DNA of 22,016 nucleotides from an uncultured Vogesella sp. (GTDB taxonomy: Bacteria; Pseudomonadota; Gammaproteobacteria; Burkholderiales; Chromobacteriaceae): the NCBI GenBank assembly GCA_946479405.1, contig CAMLGD010000027.1, forward strand, positions 1 through 22,016, read 5' to 3'. A model generated the notes under the pieces. It saw only the letters and a list, made by a program, of their open reading frames with translations, searched no databases and was not told the DNA's origin. Of this stretch, positions 7,879-16,271 are shown piece by piece. Numbering within the stretch: the first letter of the stretch is position 1; every line of letters starts with the position of its first letter. The translations under genes and the position numbers were made by a program.

Positions 7879-9825
7879 TTACGCTACGGCATCCAGGATG
7901 GCCTGGAAGGTCTCCTGAGCAACCTGGATAACCTTGCTGGACGCCTGATAAGCCTGCTGGAACTTCACAAGGTTGGCCGCTTCTTCGTCCAGATCCACTC
8001 CTGACAGTCCCTGTTTTTTCTTGGTGACTTCCAGGTTGAGGTTCTGCTGCGCCTTCAGCTGCACATCGGTAATACTGCCGCGGCTACCCACATAGCTGAC
8101 TGTCTGCGCAAAAAACACCTCCATGGTCGAGGTGCGGGTAAAGCCCGGATCAGTAATCTTGGCGAGCAGGGAGGTTGTACCGGTCTTGGTACTGGCCAGA
8201 ATCGGTTTGGACTGCAGACCGTTGATGGCCAGCATATTGCTGTTGTCCATGCCATTGACGCCATCGGTGGCCGGATCGCGCGCGCGAATCGTCAGGTTCT
8301 GGGTACCGGTGAGCGGCAACGACTCGGCCTTGAATGCCAGCTTCACTGTCTGCGACGGTGCCGCGGTACTGGTCAGCTCGAACTCCCACACCCCCTGCTG
8401 GGAGGCCGACTTGCTGATCGCAGTGGCGGTGTAGCCGGCAACCGATACGGTGGGCGTGCCGAACACCGGATTGGCACTGGCATCAAAAGGAATCTGTACC
8501 GTTGCCGGCGGCGGCAGCACGTCGAACAGCCGCGCGTTGGGTTCCTTGCCGACAAACGGCGTGGTGTTGTCCTGGTGCAGATAGGCCTCTTGCCACACCG
8601 AGCTGATCACTGGCTTGGTGATGGACCCATCGGCGCTGACTTGCGAAGTGGCAATCACGCCGGAAGACATCGCCAGCTGCGCCGGGTTGCCCACTTTCAC
8701 CGCCATGTGCGCTACCGCCAGCTGCATGGCCAGCGCTTCGTCGGTGATGTTGGTGGCATTTTCCGCCGTCAGCCGCTCTTGGCTCAAGTCCTGGAACAGG
8801 CCGCCATCCTGCGCCATGTACGGGCCAGAAGGTGTGGCCGGATCAAGATAATGCTGCGTTGCCGCCTGCTGGTACTGGCCAGTCAGATCCACCCCCAGTC
8901 CATGCTGGCGGTTCACCGCATCGGTAAATTCGACTGCCAGGTTGCCCAGGTCGATCTGCACGCGCGGAATATCCTGCTCCAGCAGCTGCAGATAGCCTTG
9001 CAGTGCACCGCCCCGGATATCCGTGTAACTGATCTGGGTATCGGGCGTGAACTGGTTATCCAGCATCACCTTGGTAGAACTCTGTGTGGTCTGGGTATAC
9101 AGCTTGGACGAACTCGGCCCCACTACCAGCGCCTGGCCGCTGTCGAGAAAGATGTTGTAGTTGCCGTCATCCGACTGCACCACATTGACGTTGATCAGCT
9201 TGCCAAGATCAACCACCAGCTTGTCGCGCTGGTCCAGCAGATCGTTCGGTACCTTGGCAGCACCATCCGACAGGATGGTGATTTGCCGATTGATTTTGGC
9301 CAGATTCTCGGTCAGGGTATTGATCTGGTTGACCGACACGTCCACCGAGCTACGCAGGTTCTGGCGCAGTTCCTCGATCTGGCTATTGGTGGTCTGGAAG
9401 CGATCCACCAGCGCCTGTGCCTCGCTCAGCACCACCTGGCGGGTGGCAATGGACGTCGGGTTGGCCGCAGCGGTCTGCATGGCAGTAAAAAACTGCTGCA
9501 CCGAGGCCATGATGCCGGTGGAGCTGTCGGTCAGCATATTGTCGATGGTGCCCAGCGCATTCTGCTGCGCCTGCAACGAGCTGATGGTGGAAGTGGAGGT
9601 ACGCAGCTCCACCTCGACAAACTGGTCGAACATACGGCTGACGCTGGTAATATCGGCGCCCTGCCCCAGAAAGCCGAAACCGTTGTACTGTGGCAGGGCA
9701 GCTTTTTGCGACGCCACTTGACGCGAATAGCCATCGGTATTCACGTTGCTGATGTTGTGGCTGGTGGTTTCCAGGTTCACCCTGGCCGCAGATACGCCGC
9801 TCGCACCCAGATTCAACAGATTCAT
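7879..9825 (-). CDS. flgK: Flagellar hook-filament junction protein FlgK (HAP1)
   Basis: 648-residue hook-associated protein 1, the first junction layer on the hook. The N-terminus carries the rod/hook-family signature (LNLGASGVSAARVNLETTSHNISNVNTDGYSRQ). The C-terminus has the classic FlgK end (GVDLDEEAANLVKFQQAYQASSKVIQVAQETFQAIL). It is somewhat longer than the roughly 550 residues of E. coli FlgK, mostly through the central region. GAGGAG is well placed ahead of ATG 9825. A GCCGATAT element sits in the 50 bp between flgJ and flgK (see the separate entry), which suggests its own late promoter. Two copies of the dispersed GGTTGGCCGC motif lie in this gene, one of them encoding part of the EEAANLVKF end. 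Confidence 0.96.
   Translation of the reverse strand: MNLLNLGASGVSAARVNLETTSHNISNVNTDGYSRQVASQKAALPQYNGFGFLGQGADITSVSRMFDQFVEVELRTSTSTISSLQAQQNALGTIDNMLTDSSTGIMASVQQFFTAMQTAAANPTSIATRQVVLSEAQALVDRFQTTNSQIEELRQNLRSSVDVSVNQINTLTENLAKINRQITILSDGAAKVPNDLLDQRDKLVVDLGKLINVNVVQSDDGNYNIFLDSGQALVVGPSSSKLYTQTTQSSTKVMLDNQFTPDTQISYTDIRGGALQGYLQLLEQDIPRVQIDLGNLAVEFTDAVNRQHGLGVDLTGQYQQAATQHYLDPATPSGPYMAQDGGLFQDLSQERLTAENATNITDEALAMQLAVAHMAVKVGNPAQLAMSSGVIATSQVSADGSITKPVISSVWQEAYLHQDNTTPFVGKEPNARLFDVLPPPATVQIPFDASANPVFGTPTVSVAGYTATAISKSASQQGVWEFELTSTAAPSQTVKLAFKAESLPLTGTQNLTIRARDPATDGVNGMDNSNMLAINGLQSKPILASTKTGTTSLLAKITDPGFTRTSTMEVFFAQTVSYVGSRGSITDVQLKAQQNLNLEVTKKKQGLSGVDLDEEAANLVKFQQAYQASSKVIQVAQETFQAILDAVA
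7971..7980 (+). repeat. Dispersed motif copy 5
   Basis: In flgK, antisense to the gene, preceded by AA and followed by T. Confidence 0.85.
9459..9468 (+). repeat. Dispersed motif copy 6
   Basis: In flgK, antisense to the gene, 11-mer form. Confidence 0.85.
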
Positions 9826-9845
9826 CTTGCTCTCCTCACTACTTT

Positions 9846-9871
9846 ATATCGGCAGCGTGGCCGTAAATTGA
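9846..9871 (-). promoter_or_regulatory. Putative sigma-28 (FliA) promoter for flgKL
   Basis: Read on the minus strand: TCAA (9871-9868), 14 bases, then GCCGATAT (9853-9846). The second box matches the FliA -10 consensus GCCGATAA at seven of eight positions. The -35 part is only a partial match and the spacing is one base shorter than usual. The predicted start, about 7 bases further on, leaves the flgK SD (GAGGAG) in the leader. flgKL is a late FliA-dependent unit in several well-studied bacteria, which supports this reading. Confidence 0.5.
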
Positions 9872-9875
9872 AGCC

Positions 9876-10781
9876 TTACAGGGCGACAACACTCTTGGCC
9901 ACTGCCTGCAGCTTGACAGCGTAAGCCGGATCGGTGGCGTAGCCGCCACGCTGCAGCGCTTGCGCATAAGCGCCGAAATCATTGCCTTGGTTCAATGCCG
10001 ACCGATAGCGCGGGCTGGTTTCGATCAGCTGCGCGTAGTCGTCGAAGGCCTGCCCATAGGACTGGTAGGCACGGAAACTTTCCACCTGCTTTTTCGCCCT
10101 GCCCGACTCGTACTCGGTCGTCAGCGCCGCCACCGAGCCGCCCTGCCAGTTGCCGGCCGCCTTGATACCAAACAAGTTGAAACTGTTCTGGCCATCCGGC
10201 TGCCGCAGCATGCGCCGCCCCCAGCCGGACTCCAGCGCGGCGTGCGCCACCAGCACCTCCGGCATCACGCCCAGACGTTCGGCCGCGCGACGCGCATGCG
10301 GCAACAGCGCGGCGACAAAGCCATCCTTGTCGCCCGGCAACGGCTCGTCAGCGGCAACTGGCACCACACTGTCAGTTGTACCGACACTATCGCCATACGT
10401 CTGGCGCAACTTTGTCTGGGACACCACCGGCGGCAATTGCACGGCAACCGGCGGCAGATCTTGCTGACCGTCGGACAGATTTGCCGCCCGCATCAGTTGC
10501 TGCGTCAGCACATTGGCCAAGCCCATACCGCCGGACTGGATCATGCCTTGCACCAGCTGCTGGTCATACATGCCACGGAAGGTATCCATCTCGCCAGAGT
10601 CCTCATCGCCACCCAGCGAGTTCTCCCGCATGGCCGACATCAGCTGGCTCAGTAGCAGGCCCTCGAATTGCCCGGCTACCGCCCGCATCGCCGCCTTGGG
10701 GTCTTTGCGCGTCAGCTCGGCAATGCCCTGCGTTGACGCAGGATCCATTACCAATCGGTTGGGAAGTGTGGGCAGGGCCAT
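9876..10781 (-). CDS. flgJ: FlgJ, rod cap and peptidoglycan hydrolase
   Basis: 301-residue bifunctional protein. The N-terminal domain (about 1-100) caps the growing rod; the C-terminal domain (about 150-300) is a glucosaminidase-type muramidase that opens the cell wall for the rod. The catalytic Glu is E184 in AHAALESGWG, followed by NSFNLFGIKAAGNWQGG. The linker (about 101-150) is Pro/Gln-rich. The frame is open to a TTG at 10802, but I chose ATG 10781 (MALPTLPNRL) because it has GGAG nine bases upstream and because the sigma-54-like promoter at 10816-10832 predicts transcription starting near 10805. The gap to flgI is 99 bp and carries a terminator; flgK follows 50 bp downstream. Confidence 0.95.
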   Translation of the reverse strand: MALPTLPNRLVMDPASTQGIAELTRKDPKAAMRAVAGQFEGLLLSQLMSAMRENSLGGDEDSGEMDTFRGMYDQQLVQGMIQSGGMGLANVLTQQLMRAANLSDGQQDLPPVAVQLPPVVSQTKLRQTYGDSVGTTDSVVPVAADEPLPGDKDGFVAALLPHARRAAERLGVMPEVLVAHAALESGWGRRMLRQPDGQNSFNLFGIKAAGNWQGGSVAALTTEYESGRAKKQVESFRAYQSYGQAFDDYAQLIETSPRYRSALNQGNDFGAYAQALQRGGYATDPAYAVKLQAVAKSVVAL

Positions 10782-10815
10782 ACGAAGGTGCTCCGGTAAC
10801 AATCACCCTGCTTAC

Positions 10816-10832
10816 AGCAAAAAGCGGGCCAA
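10816..10832 (-). promoter_or_regulatory. Putative sigma-54 (RpoN) promoter for flgJ
   Basis: Minus strand reads TTGGCCCG-CTTT-TTGCT, against the RpoN consensus TTGGCACG-N4-TTGCW. There is one mismatch (A to C) and the GG/GC spacing is exact. The predicted start is near 10805, giving a leader of about 24 nt to ATG 10781, close to the leader predicted for flgB. The -24 element overlaps the last six bases of the preceding terminator stem. Confidence 0.65.
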
Positions 10833-10870
10833 CAAAAAAAAGCACCCGCAGGTGCTGTTTTTTGTTGGCC
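10827..10870 (-). terminator. Intrinsic terminator between flgI and flgJ
   Basis: A 20-base inverted repeat (10827-10846 and 10851-10870) with one mismatch and a 4-base loop. On the minus strand the core stem AGCACC / GGTGCT is followed by eight T's and preceded by an A-rich run, a canonical terminator shape. It begins 10 nt after the flgI stop codon, inside an otherwise tightly packed operon. The A/T symmetry would let it act on + strand transcription too. Confidence 0.85.
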
Positions 10871-10880
10871 ACAAGCCGCG

Positions 10881-11978
10881 TCAGATGATCTGCAGATCGG
10901 CCTTCAGCGCCCCGGAGGATTTCATCGCCTGCAGGATGGAAACCAGATCCTGCGGCGTCGCCCCCACGGTGTTGAGTGCATTCACCACCTGTGACAGCGA
11001 GGCGCCACCCGGCAGATTGATGACCTTGCCGGCATCTGCCTTGATCGCGACATTGGCCTGGTTGGTGGTAACGGTATTGCCGCCACTCAGCGGCGGCGGC
11101 TGGCTGACCCCCGGAGTATTGCTCACGGTGACAGACAGATTGCCATGCGCAATGGCACACGGCTCCAGCTTCACCGCCTTGTTCATCACAATGGAGCCGG
11201 TACGGGCGTTGATGATCACCAGCGGCGTATCCTCGCCCGGCTCCACGTTGATGTTTTCCAGCCTCGACAGAAACTGGATGCGGCTGTTGCTGTCCTGCGG
11301 TGCCCGCACCTCCACCGAGGCGCCATCCAGCGCGCGGGCGGTGTTGGCGCCAAACTCGCGATTCACTGCCATCACCACGCGGTTGGCGGTGGTGAAATCC
11401 GATTCCTGCAGGTTCAGCATCACCACTTCGCTGCTGGCAAAGGCGTTCGGCACTTCGCGTTCGATGGTGGCACCAGCCGGGATGCGGCCAACACTGAGGT
11501 GATTGACCTGCGCCTTGCTACCGCCTGAGGCGGCACCGGCCCCGCCCACCACCACATTACCCTGCGCCAACGCATAGATCTGACCGTCTGCGCCCTTCAG
11601 CGGCGACAGCAGCAGCGTGCCACCCTTCAGGCTCTTGGCATCGCCAATCGACGATACCGTGACATCCAAAGGTTGGCCGCGACGGCCAAACGGCGGCAGC
11701 ACTGAGGTAAGTGACACCGCCGCCACATTCTTGGGGTCGAGCTTGGTACCAACCGGCACCTGCACCCCCAGCTGGTTGAGCATATTGGCCAGCGACTGGG
11801 TGGTAAACGGCGACGAGCCGGACTTGTCGCCACTGCCGTCCAGCCCCACCACCAGGCCGTAACCAAGCAGCGGGTTGGAACGCACCCCCGCCACACTGCT
11901 AATTTCCTTCAGCCGCTGCGCCGCCTGTGCATTGACACACAGCAGGCTCGCCAGCAACAGCACCAGCCATCGTTTCAT
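10881..11978 (-). CDS. flgI: Flagellar P-ring protein FlgI
   Basis: 365-residue periplasmic protein that polymerises into the P ring around the rod in the peptidoglycan layer. A Sec signal peptide is visible (MKRWLVLLLASLLCVNAQA), with likely cleavage after A19. The mature protein starts AQRLKEISSVAGVRSNPLLGYGLVVGLDGSGDKS, the highly conserved FlgI opening. The C-terminus GATPQDLVSILQAMKSSGALKADLQII is also typical. Length matches the family. It starts 14 bp after the flgH stop and is followed after 10 nt by a terminator. FlgA, the P-ring chaperone usually encoded near flgB, is not in this window. Confidence 0.97.
   Translation of the reverse strand: MKRWLVLLLASLLCVNAQAAQRLKEISSVAGVRSNPLLGYGLVVGLDGSGDKSGSSPFTTQSLANMLNQLGVQVPVGTKLDPKNVAAVSLTSVLPPFGRRGQPLDVTVSSIGDAKSLKGGTLLLSPLKGADGQIYALAQGNVVVGGAGAASGGSKAQVNHLSVGRIPAGATIEREVPNAFASSEVVMLNLQESDFTTANRVVMAVNREFGANTARALDGASVEVRAPQDSNSRIQFLSRLENINVEPGEDTPLVIINARTGSIVMNKAVKLEPCAIAHGNLSVTVSNTPGVSQPPPLSGGNTVTTNQANVAIKADAGKVINLPGGASLSQVVNALNTVGATPQDLVSILQAMKSSGALKADLQII
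11671..11680 (+). repeat. Dispersed motif copy 7
   Basis: In flgI, encoding RRGQPL on the gene strand; followed by G. Confidence 0.85.
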
Positions 11979-11992
11979 GTTTGTTTTCCGCT

Positions 11993-12673
11993 TCAGAACG
12001 GCATCACCGCCAGGAAGATTTTCTGCAGCCAGCCCACATCGTTGTAAGAGCGGCTGCGCCCCTGATTGATCTGCTCGATGCGCGCATCGGCCAGCCGGGT
12101 CGATTCAATCGTACGGTTCTGGGCAATATCACGCGGATTCACCACCCCGGACAAACGTACGAACTCGTGCTCGCTGTTGACCTTGACCTGCTTTTCGCCG
12201 CTGACCAGCAAATTGCCATTCGGGTAGACATCGATCACCGTCACCGTAATCGTGGCCTGGAAGCGGCTGCTATTAGAGCTACTGGTCTTGCCGGACTCAC
12301 TGGCCGAGCCGCTGCCCGTCAGCGAGGTGCCAGCCAGTTTTTTCTCCAGCGCCCCCGGCACAAACGGCAGCGACAGCGAAGCGCCAATGGAGCCGTCGAT
12401 GCTGGACTGGCGGTTACCGGCCGAATCTTCCTTGTTCGAGGAGGTCGAGCTTTCGCTGATGGTGACAGTCAGGATGTCGCCGACACGCAACGGCACCTTG
12501 TCCTCGAAAAACGGCTGATAGCTGCCGGACTGGAAGATGGAGCCTTGCGGCGAAATCGCCACCGGCTGAATCTGCGGGCGCAGCGACATCGGCTGCTGGG
12601 TAATGGGCGGCGTCTGGGTACTGCATGCCGCCAGCAGCAGCAGGGAGCAAAACAACGGCAGCAGTTTATTCAT
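11993..12673 (-). CDS. flgH: Flagellar L-ring lipoprotein FlgH
   Basis: 226-residue outer-membrane lipoprotein that forms the L ring. The lipoprotein signal peptide ends in a good lipobox (FCSLLLLAAC, Cys at residue 17), so the mature chain is lipidated at that Cys. The conserved core includes SLRPQ near the start, VGDILTVTISESSTSSNKED, and the C-terminal VRLSGVVNPRDIAQNRTIESTRLADARI. The frame is open to a GTG three codons upstream (12682). I chose ATG 12673 because it gives a compact signal peptide (MNKLLPLFCS), with GGGG and AAGG upstream. It lies 18 bp after flgG. Confidence 0.95.
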   Translation of the reverse strand: MNKLLPLFCSLLLLAACSTQTPPITQQPMSLRPQIQPVAISPQGSIFQSGSYQPFFEDKVPLRVGDILTVTISESSTSSNKEDSAGNRQSSIDGSIGASLSLPFVPGALEKKLAGTSLTGSGSASESGKTSSSNSSRFQATITVTVIDVYPNGNLLVSGEKQVKVNSEHEFVRLSGVVNPRDIAQNRTIESTRLADARIEQINQGRSRSYNDVGWLQKIFLAVMPF

Positions 12674-12691
12674 CACCTTCACCCCGATCGA

Positions 12692-13471
12692 TTACAGCTG
12701 CGTCAGGCGCTGCAGCATTTCATCCGACGTCTTGATGGCGCGCGAGTTCATTTCGTATGCGCGCTGCGCCTGAATCATGCCCACCAGCTCCTCGGCCACG
12801 TTGACGTTGGATTCTTCGAGAAAGCCAGATTTGATCGCACCAAAGCCCAGCAAGCCGCCAGTACCGGCAACCGGTGCGCCGGAAGCGGTGGTTTCGCGGT
12901 AAAGATTGCCGCCCAGGCTTTCCAGACCAGCCGGGTTGATGAAATCTGCCAGCTCCAGCTGGCCGGCATCCACCCGCGTGGTATCGCCCGCCGGGATATA
13001 GGAAATCGTGCCGTCGGCAGCCACCTGGAAGCCCGTGCCGTCCGGCACCGTGATTTCCGGTTGCAGCGGGTAACCTTCCGCCGTTTCCAGCCGCCCGGTG
13101 GGGCCGCGCTGGAACTGGCCATTGCGGGTGTAGGCGGTTTCACCGTCCGGGGTGGTTACCTTGAAGAAGCCACGGCCATTCACCGCCAGATCAAACACAT
13201 TGTCGGTAGTCGACAGGCCGCCCTGGGTATGCACCCGCGCCGTGGCGGTAGCCGCCGAGCCCAGACCGACATGCAGCCCGGTCGGCAACTCTTCGCCGGT
13301 CTGCAAACGCGAGCCGGGCTCACGCAGCGTCTGGTACATTAGGTCTTCGAACACGGCATTGCTGCGCTTGAAGCCCTTGGTACCCACGTTGGCCAGGTTG
13401 TTGGAAATCACGTCCAGCCGAAACTGGCTGGATTCCATACCGGTCTTGGCGATGTAGAGCGAACGCATCAT
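12692..13471 (-). CDS. flgG: Distal rod protein FlgG
   Basis: 259-residue distal rod subunit, essentially the E. coli length (260). The N-terminal rod signature is present (MMRSLYIAKTGMESSQFRLDVISNNLANVGTKGFKRSNAVFEDL), as is the C-terminal rod/hook motif (SNVNVAEELVGMIQAQRAYEMNSRAIKTSDEMLQRLTQL). The central part has the FlgE/F/G-family repeat fold (DNVFDLAVNGRGFFKV and ETAYTRNGQF). Two ATG codons are adjacent; either may serve, with a weak AGG upstream. It is secreted by the flagellar export apparatus, with no Sec signal. Confidence 0.97.
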   Translation of the reverse strand: MMRSLYIAKTGMESSQFRLDVISNNLANVGTKGFKRSNAVFEDLMYQTLREPGSRLQTGEELPTGLHVGLGSAATATARVHTQGGLSTTDNVFDLAVNGRGFFKVTTPDGETAYTRNGQFQRGPTGRLETAEGYPLQPEITVPDGTGFQVAADGTISYIPAGDTTRVDAGQLELADFINPAGLESLGGNLYRETTASGAPVAGTGGLLGFGAIKSGFLEESNVNVAEELVGMIQAQRAYEMNSRAIKTSDEMLQRLTQL

Positions 13472-13498
13472 GGTGTCGTTACCTGGCTATCTTTATCG

Positions 13499-14236
13499 TT
13501 ACGCGTTCAGCGACAGGATCTGTGTCGCCTGGCGAGCATCCTGATCCGCGGTTTGCATCATGCGGACGTTCAGGTCGTATTGTTTGGCGTGGCTGATCAT
13601 CTGTACCAGGCTATCGACGGCATTGACGTTGCTGGCCTCCAGAAATCCACTCTTTACCCGCACGGCCGGATCGGCATCGGCATCCTCGCCGTTGCTCTGG
13701 CGGAACAGACCGTCGTCGCCTTTGTACATGGTGTTGGCCGGCGGGTTGACCAGCTTGATGCGGCCAACCTCCTGCGGCGCGCCACCATTGGCGGGAATGG
13801 CATAGACATAGCCATCCTGACGCACATCCACCTTGTAGCCTTCCGGAATCTGCAGCGGGCCGGTCTCACCAGCAATTGCCATGCCAGTGCGCGTACGCAT
13901 GGTTCCGGTCGCATCCAGCTCAAAACCGCCATTGCGGGTGTAGGCTTCGCCACCATCCGGCAACTGCACGGCAAAAAAGCCCGGTGTGGTGACGGCAAAG
14001 TCGAAATCATTGCCGGTCTGCTGCAGCACGCCCTGCGACAGGTCATGACCGATGGTGTTGTCCACCTGATAGACACGGGTCGGCGCGCCATCGCCGACGA
14101 CCGGTAGCGCGCGGAACGAGGCAAGGTCGGCCTTGAAACCATTGGTGTGAACGTTGGCAAGATTGTTGGCGGTGGTGGCCTGTTGCAGATCCACGTGCTT
14201 GGCGCCATTCATTGCCAGATACAGCATCTTGTCCAT
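13499..14236 (-). CDS. flgF: Proximal rod protein FlgF
   Basis: 245-residue proximal rod subunit. It opens MDKMLYLAMNGAKHVDLQQATTANNLANVHTNGFKADL, with the ANNLAN rod signature, and ends with VNAVDSLVQMISHAKQYDLNVRMMQTADQDARQATQILSLNA. The central FlgE/F/G-family segment is NDFDFAVTTPGFFAV, followed by EAYTRNGGFELD. Only a weak SD (GGTG) precedes the ATG, so translation may depend on coupling from flgE 26 bp upstream. One GGTTGGCCGC copy lies within the gene. Confidence 0.96.
   Translation of the reverse strand: MDKMLYLAMNGAKHVDLQQATTANNLANVHTNGFKADLASFRALPVVGDGAPTRVYQVDNTIGHDLSQGVLQQTGNDFDFAVTTPGFFAVQLPDGGEAYTRNGGFELDATGTMRTRTGMAIAGETGPLQIPEGYKVDVRQDGYVYAIPANGGAPQEVGRIKLVNPPANTMYKGDDGLFRQSNGEDADADPAVRVKSGFLEASNVNAVDSLVQMISHAKQYDLNVRMMQTADQDARQATQILSLNA
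13760..13769 (-). repeat. Dispersed motif copy 8
   Basis: In flgF, same sense as the gene, 11-mer form; encodes part of EVGRIKL. Confidence 0.85.
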
Positions 14237-14262
14237 TTAGTTCACACCCGTCAGATCAATGG

Positions 14263-15543
14263 TTAGCGGAGGTTCAGCAGCGTCTGCAGCACAGAGTCCT
14301 GGGTCTTGATGGTCTGCGCGTTGGCCTGGTAATAGCGCTGCGCCACGATCATGTTCACCAGTTCCTGCGTGGTATCCACGTTGGAGTCTTCCAGCGCGCC
14401 GGACTGCAACGCACCCAGGCCAGCTGAGTCAGGGCTGCCGACGGTCTTGGCACCAGCGCTGTCGGTATACAGCCAGCGGTTGTCACCGACCGGGCGCAGG
14501 CCTTGCGGGTTGACGAAGTTGTACAACTTGATGTGACCAACGTTCTGCACATAGCCGTTGGAAAAACGTGCACTGACCAGGCCGTCACCGCCGACGTTAA
14601 CACTGGCCAGGCTACCTAGCGGGTAACCGTCATTATTCAGCCCGGTCACCGCAAACTCGCCAGCATACTGCGTGGTTTTGCTCAAATCGATGGTAATCGG
14701 GTTGGCCAAGGTCACACCTTCAGCGACACCAATCTGGAAGGTCGGTGGCGTCGGGCTATTTAATTGCCCCAACGAATCGAAGGTTACCTGGTATGGCGCA
14801 GTGGCCGGTGCCGCCGAACCATCCGCGTTGGTGACGGTACCACCATCAAGCTGGCGATACACATCCCAGGTATTGGTCCCGGCATTACGCTTCACGAAGA
14901 ACACCGTCACTTCATGCGGCGAGCCGAAGTTGTCATAGAACTTGCTGGTATTGGTGTAGGAGTAGGAGCCACGCACCGTTACATCCGGCACGTCGTAACC
15001 ACCACCGGCGGTGTAGGCAATTGCCGGTGTACGGGTGCTGTCGGCATCCAGGTTGAAGCTCCAGTCGATATTGGTGGTGGCCTTGGCCACACCCTGCGCC
15101 AGGTTGGAAATGCTCAACGGCCCTTCGGCACCGATTTCATTGCCAAAGGAGTCCAGCTGGTAGCCGGTGAGGAAGTAACCGTTGTTTTCAAAGTAGCCAT
15201 CCTTGTTCAGCTTGAACTGGCCGTTACGGGTATAGGCCGACACGCCATCGCCCGATTCGGCGGAGTTCACCTGGAAAAAGCCTGGGCCGGAAATCGCCAG
15301 ATCCAGCGGGTTTTGCGTGGTAGTGACGTTACCCTGGAAAAAACTCTGTGCCACGTTCACCGTCTGCACGCCAATACCCACCTGGGTATTGCTGATCGCC
15401 GACAGGCTGTTGGCGTAGATATCGGCAAACTCGGCACGCGATTGCTTGAAGCCAACGGTATTGGCGTTGGCAACGTTGTTGCCGATTACATCCAGCGATT
15501 TACTGGCTGCATTCAGACCACTCAGACCTTGTTGAAAACCCAT
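14263..15543 (-). CDS. flgE: Flagellar hook protein FlgE
   Basis: 426-residue hook subunit, close to the usual 400-430. It starts MGFQQGLSGLNAASKSLDVIGNNVANANTVGFKQSRAEFADIYANSL and ends NVDTTQELVNMIVAQRYYQANAQTIKTQDSVLQTLLNLR, both diagnostic. The middle carries NPLDLAISGPGFFQV, SAYTRNGQF and the surface-exposed hook domains, which are Thr/Asn/Gly-rich. A strong SD (GAGGAG) precedes the ATG. It is assembled with the help of FlgD, encoded 18 bp upstream. Confidence 0.97.
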   Translation of the reverse strand: MGFQQGLSGLNAASKSLDVIGNNVANANTVGFKQSRAEFADIYANSLSAISNTQVGIGVQTVNVAQSFFQGNVTTTQNPLDLAISGPGFFQVNSAESGDGVSAYTRNGQFKLNKDGYFENNGYFLTGYQLDSFGNEIGAEGPLSISNLAQGVAKATTNIDWSFNLDADSTRTPAIAYTAGGGYDVPDVTVRGSYSYTNTSKFYDNFGSPHEVTVFFVKRNAGTNTWDVYRQLDGGTVTNADGSAAPATAPYQVTFDSLGQLNSPTPPTFQIGVAEGVTLANPITIDLSKTTQYAGEFAVTGLNNDGYPLGSLASVNVGGDGLVSARFSNGYVQNVGHIKLYNFVNPQGLRPVGDNRWLYTDSAGAKTVGSPDSAGLGALQSGALEDSNVDTTQELVNMIVAQRYYQANAQTIKTQDSVLQTLLNLR

Positions 15544-15561
15544 GATTCTCTCCTCGAACGC

Positions 15562-16251
15562 TTAAGCCGTAATCAATTCCACATCCGACAGGCCCACGCG
15601 CTGTCCGGAAGAAAGAACCAACTGGGGTTGTCCATTTTCAAATGCCACTGCACTGACCATATAACCTTGCAACGACGATGCGGCCACCGCGGTACCGGCG
15701 TTGCTGGCACTAACCTGCACGCTGTAGCTGCCATCCGCCACTGCTGCGCCATTCATATCCTTGCCATCCCAGCTGTAGCTGAGCATGCCGGCATCGCCAC
15801 CTGCGATATCCAGCGAGCGCAGCAGCTTGCCATTGCTGTCGCGGATATCGATGGACACCTTGTCCGCCGGTGCCGACAGTTTCAGCAAGCCGGGCGCCGT
15901 ACCATCCTTCAAGTTGAGCGCATTACCCTCCGCCAGCACCTTCTTGCCGATGACGCTGACCGCCGCCATCGACTGGCTCGCCAGCTGCGAGTCCATCATC
16001 ACCTTCAGCGTCGAGTTGAGCTTTTCCAGACCGGACACGGTGCTGATCTGCGACATCTGCGTCGTCATCTGGCTGTTGTCCATCGGGTTGAGCGGATCCT
16101 GCGACTTCATCTGGGTGGTCAGCAGCTTCAGGAAGCGGTTCTGGATCTCCTCGGCGGAGGTCACGTTGGCCGCATTGTTCGACTGGCTGCTGCCGCCGTT
16201 GATCTGGTCCAGAATCGTCTGGTTGTACTTGGTATTAGCAATGGTGGACAT
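15562..16251 (-). CDS. flgD: Hook-capping / assembly scaffold protein FlgD
   Basis: 229-residue hook cap protein that sits at the tip of the growing hook and guides FlgE assembly; it is not part of the finished structure. The conserved N-terminal core is EEIQNRFLKLLTTQMKSQDPLNPMDNSQMTTQMSQISTVSGLEKLN (about residues 34-80). The C-terminal part has the FlgD-type beta-rich repeat (SYSWDGKDMNGAAVADGSYSVQV). I chose ATG 16251 with GGAGG five bases upstream, rather than the immediately preceding GTG, which is too close to that SD. Confidence 0.96.
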   Translation of the reverse strand: MSTIANTKYNQTILDQINGGSSQSNNAANVTSAEEIQNRFLKLLTTQMKSQDPLNPMDNSQMTTQMSQISTVSGLEKLNSTLKVMMDSQLASQSMAAVSVIGKKVLAEGNALNLKDGTAPGLLKLSAPADKVSIDIRDSNGKLLRSLDIAGGDAGMLSYSWDGKDMNGAAVADGSYSVQVSASNAGTAVAASSLQGYMVSAVAFENGQPQLVLSSGQRVGLSDVELITA

Positions 16252-16271
16252 CACACCCTCCCGGCATCAGC

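Noticed and set aside
8575..9924. Long + strand open frame (449 codons) opposite flgK
   Set aside because: Antisense shadow; flgK on the minus strand has clear family signatures at both ends.
10887..10898. 12-bp perfect palindrome GATCTGCAGATC at the end of flgI
   Set aside because: It encodes conserved C-terminal residues of FlgI and has no flanking features; short GC-neutral palindromes are expected by chance.
11981..13342. Long + strand open frame (453 codons) opposite flgH and flgG
   Set aside because: It runs across two real genes and their gap; composition is typical of antisense frames (Arg/His/Gln-rich).
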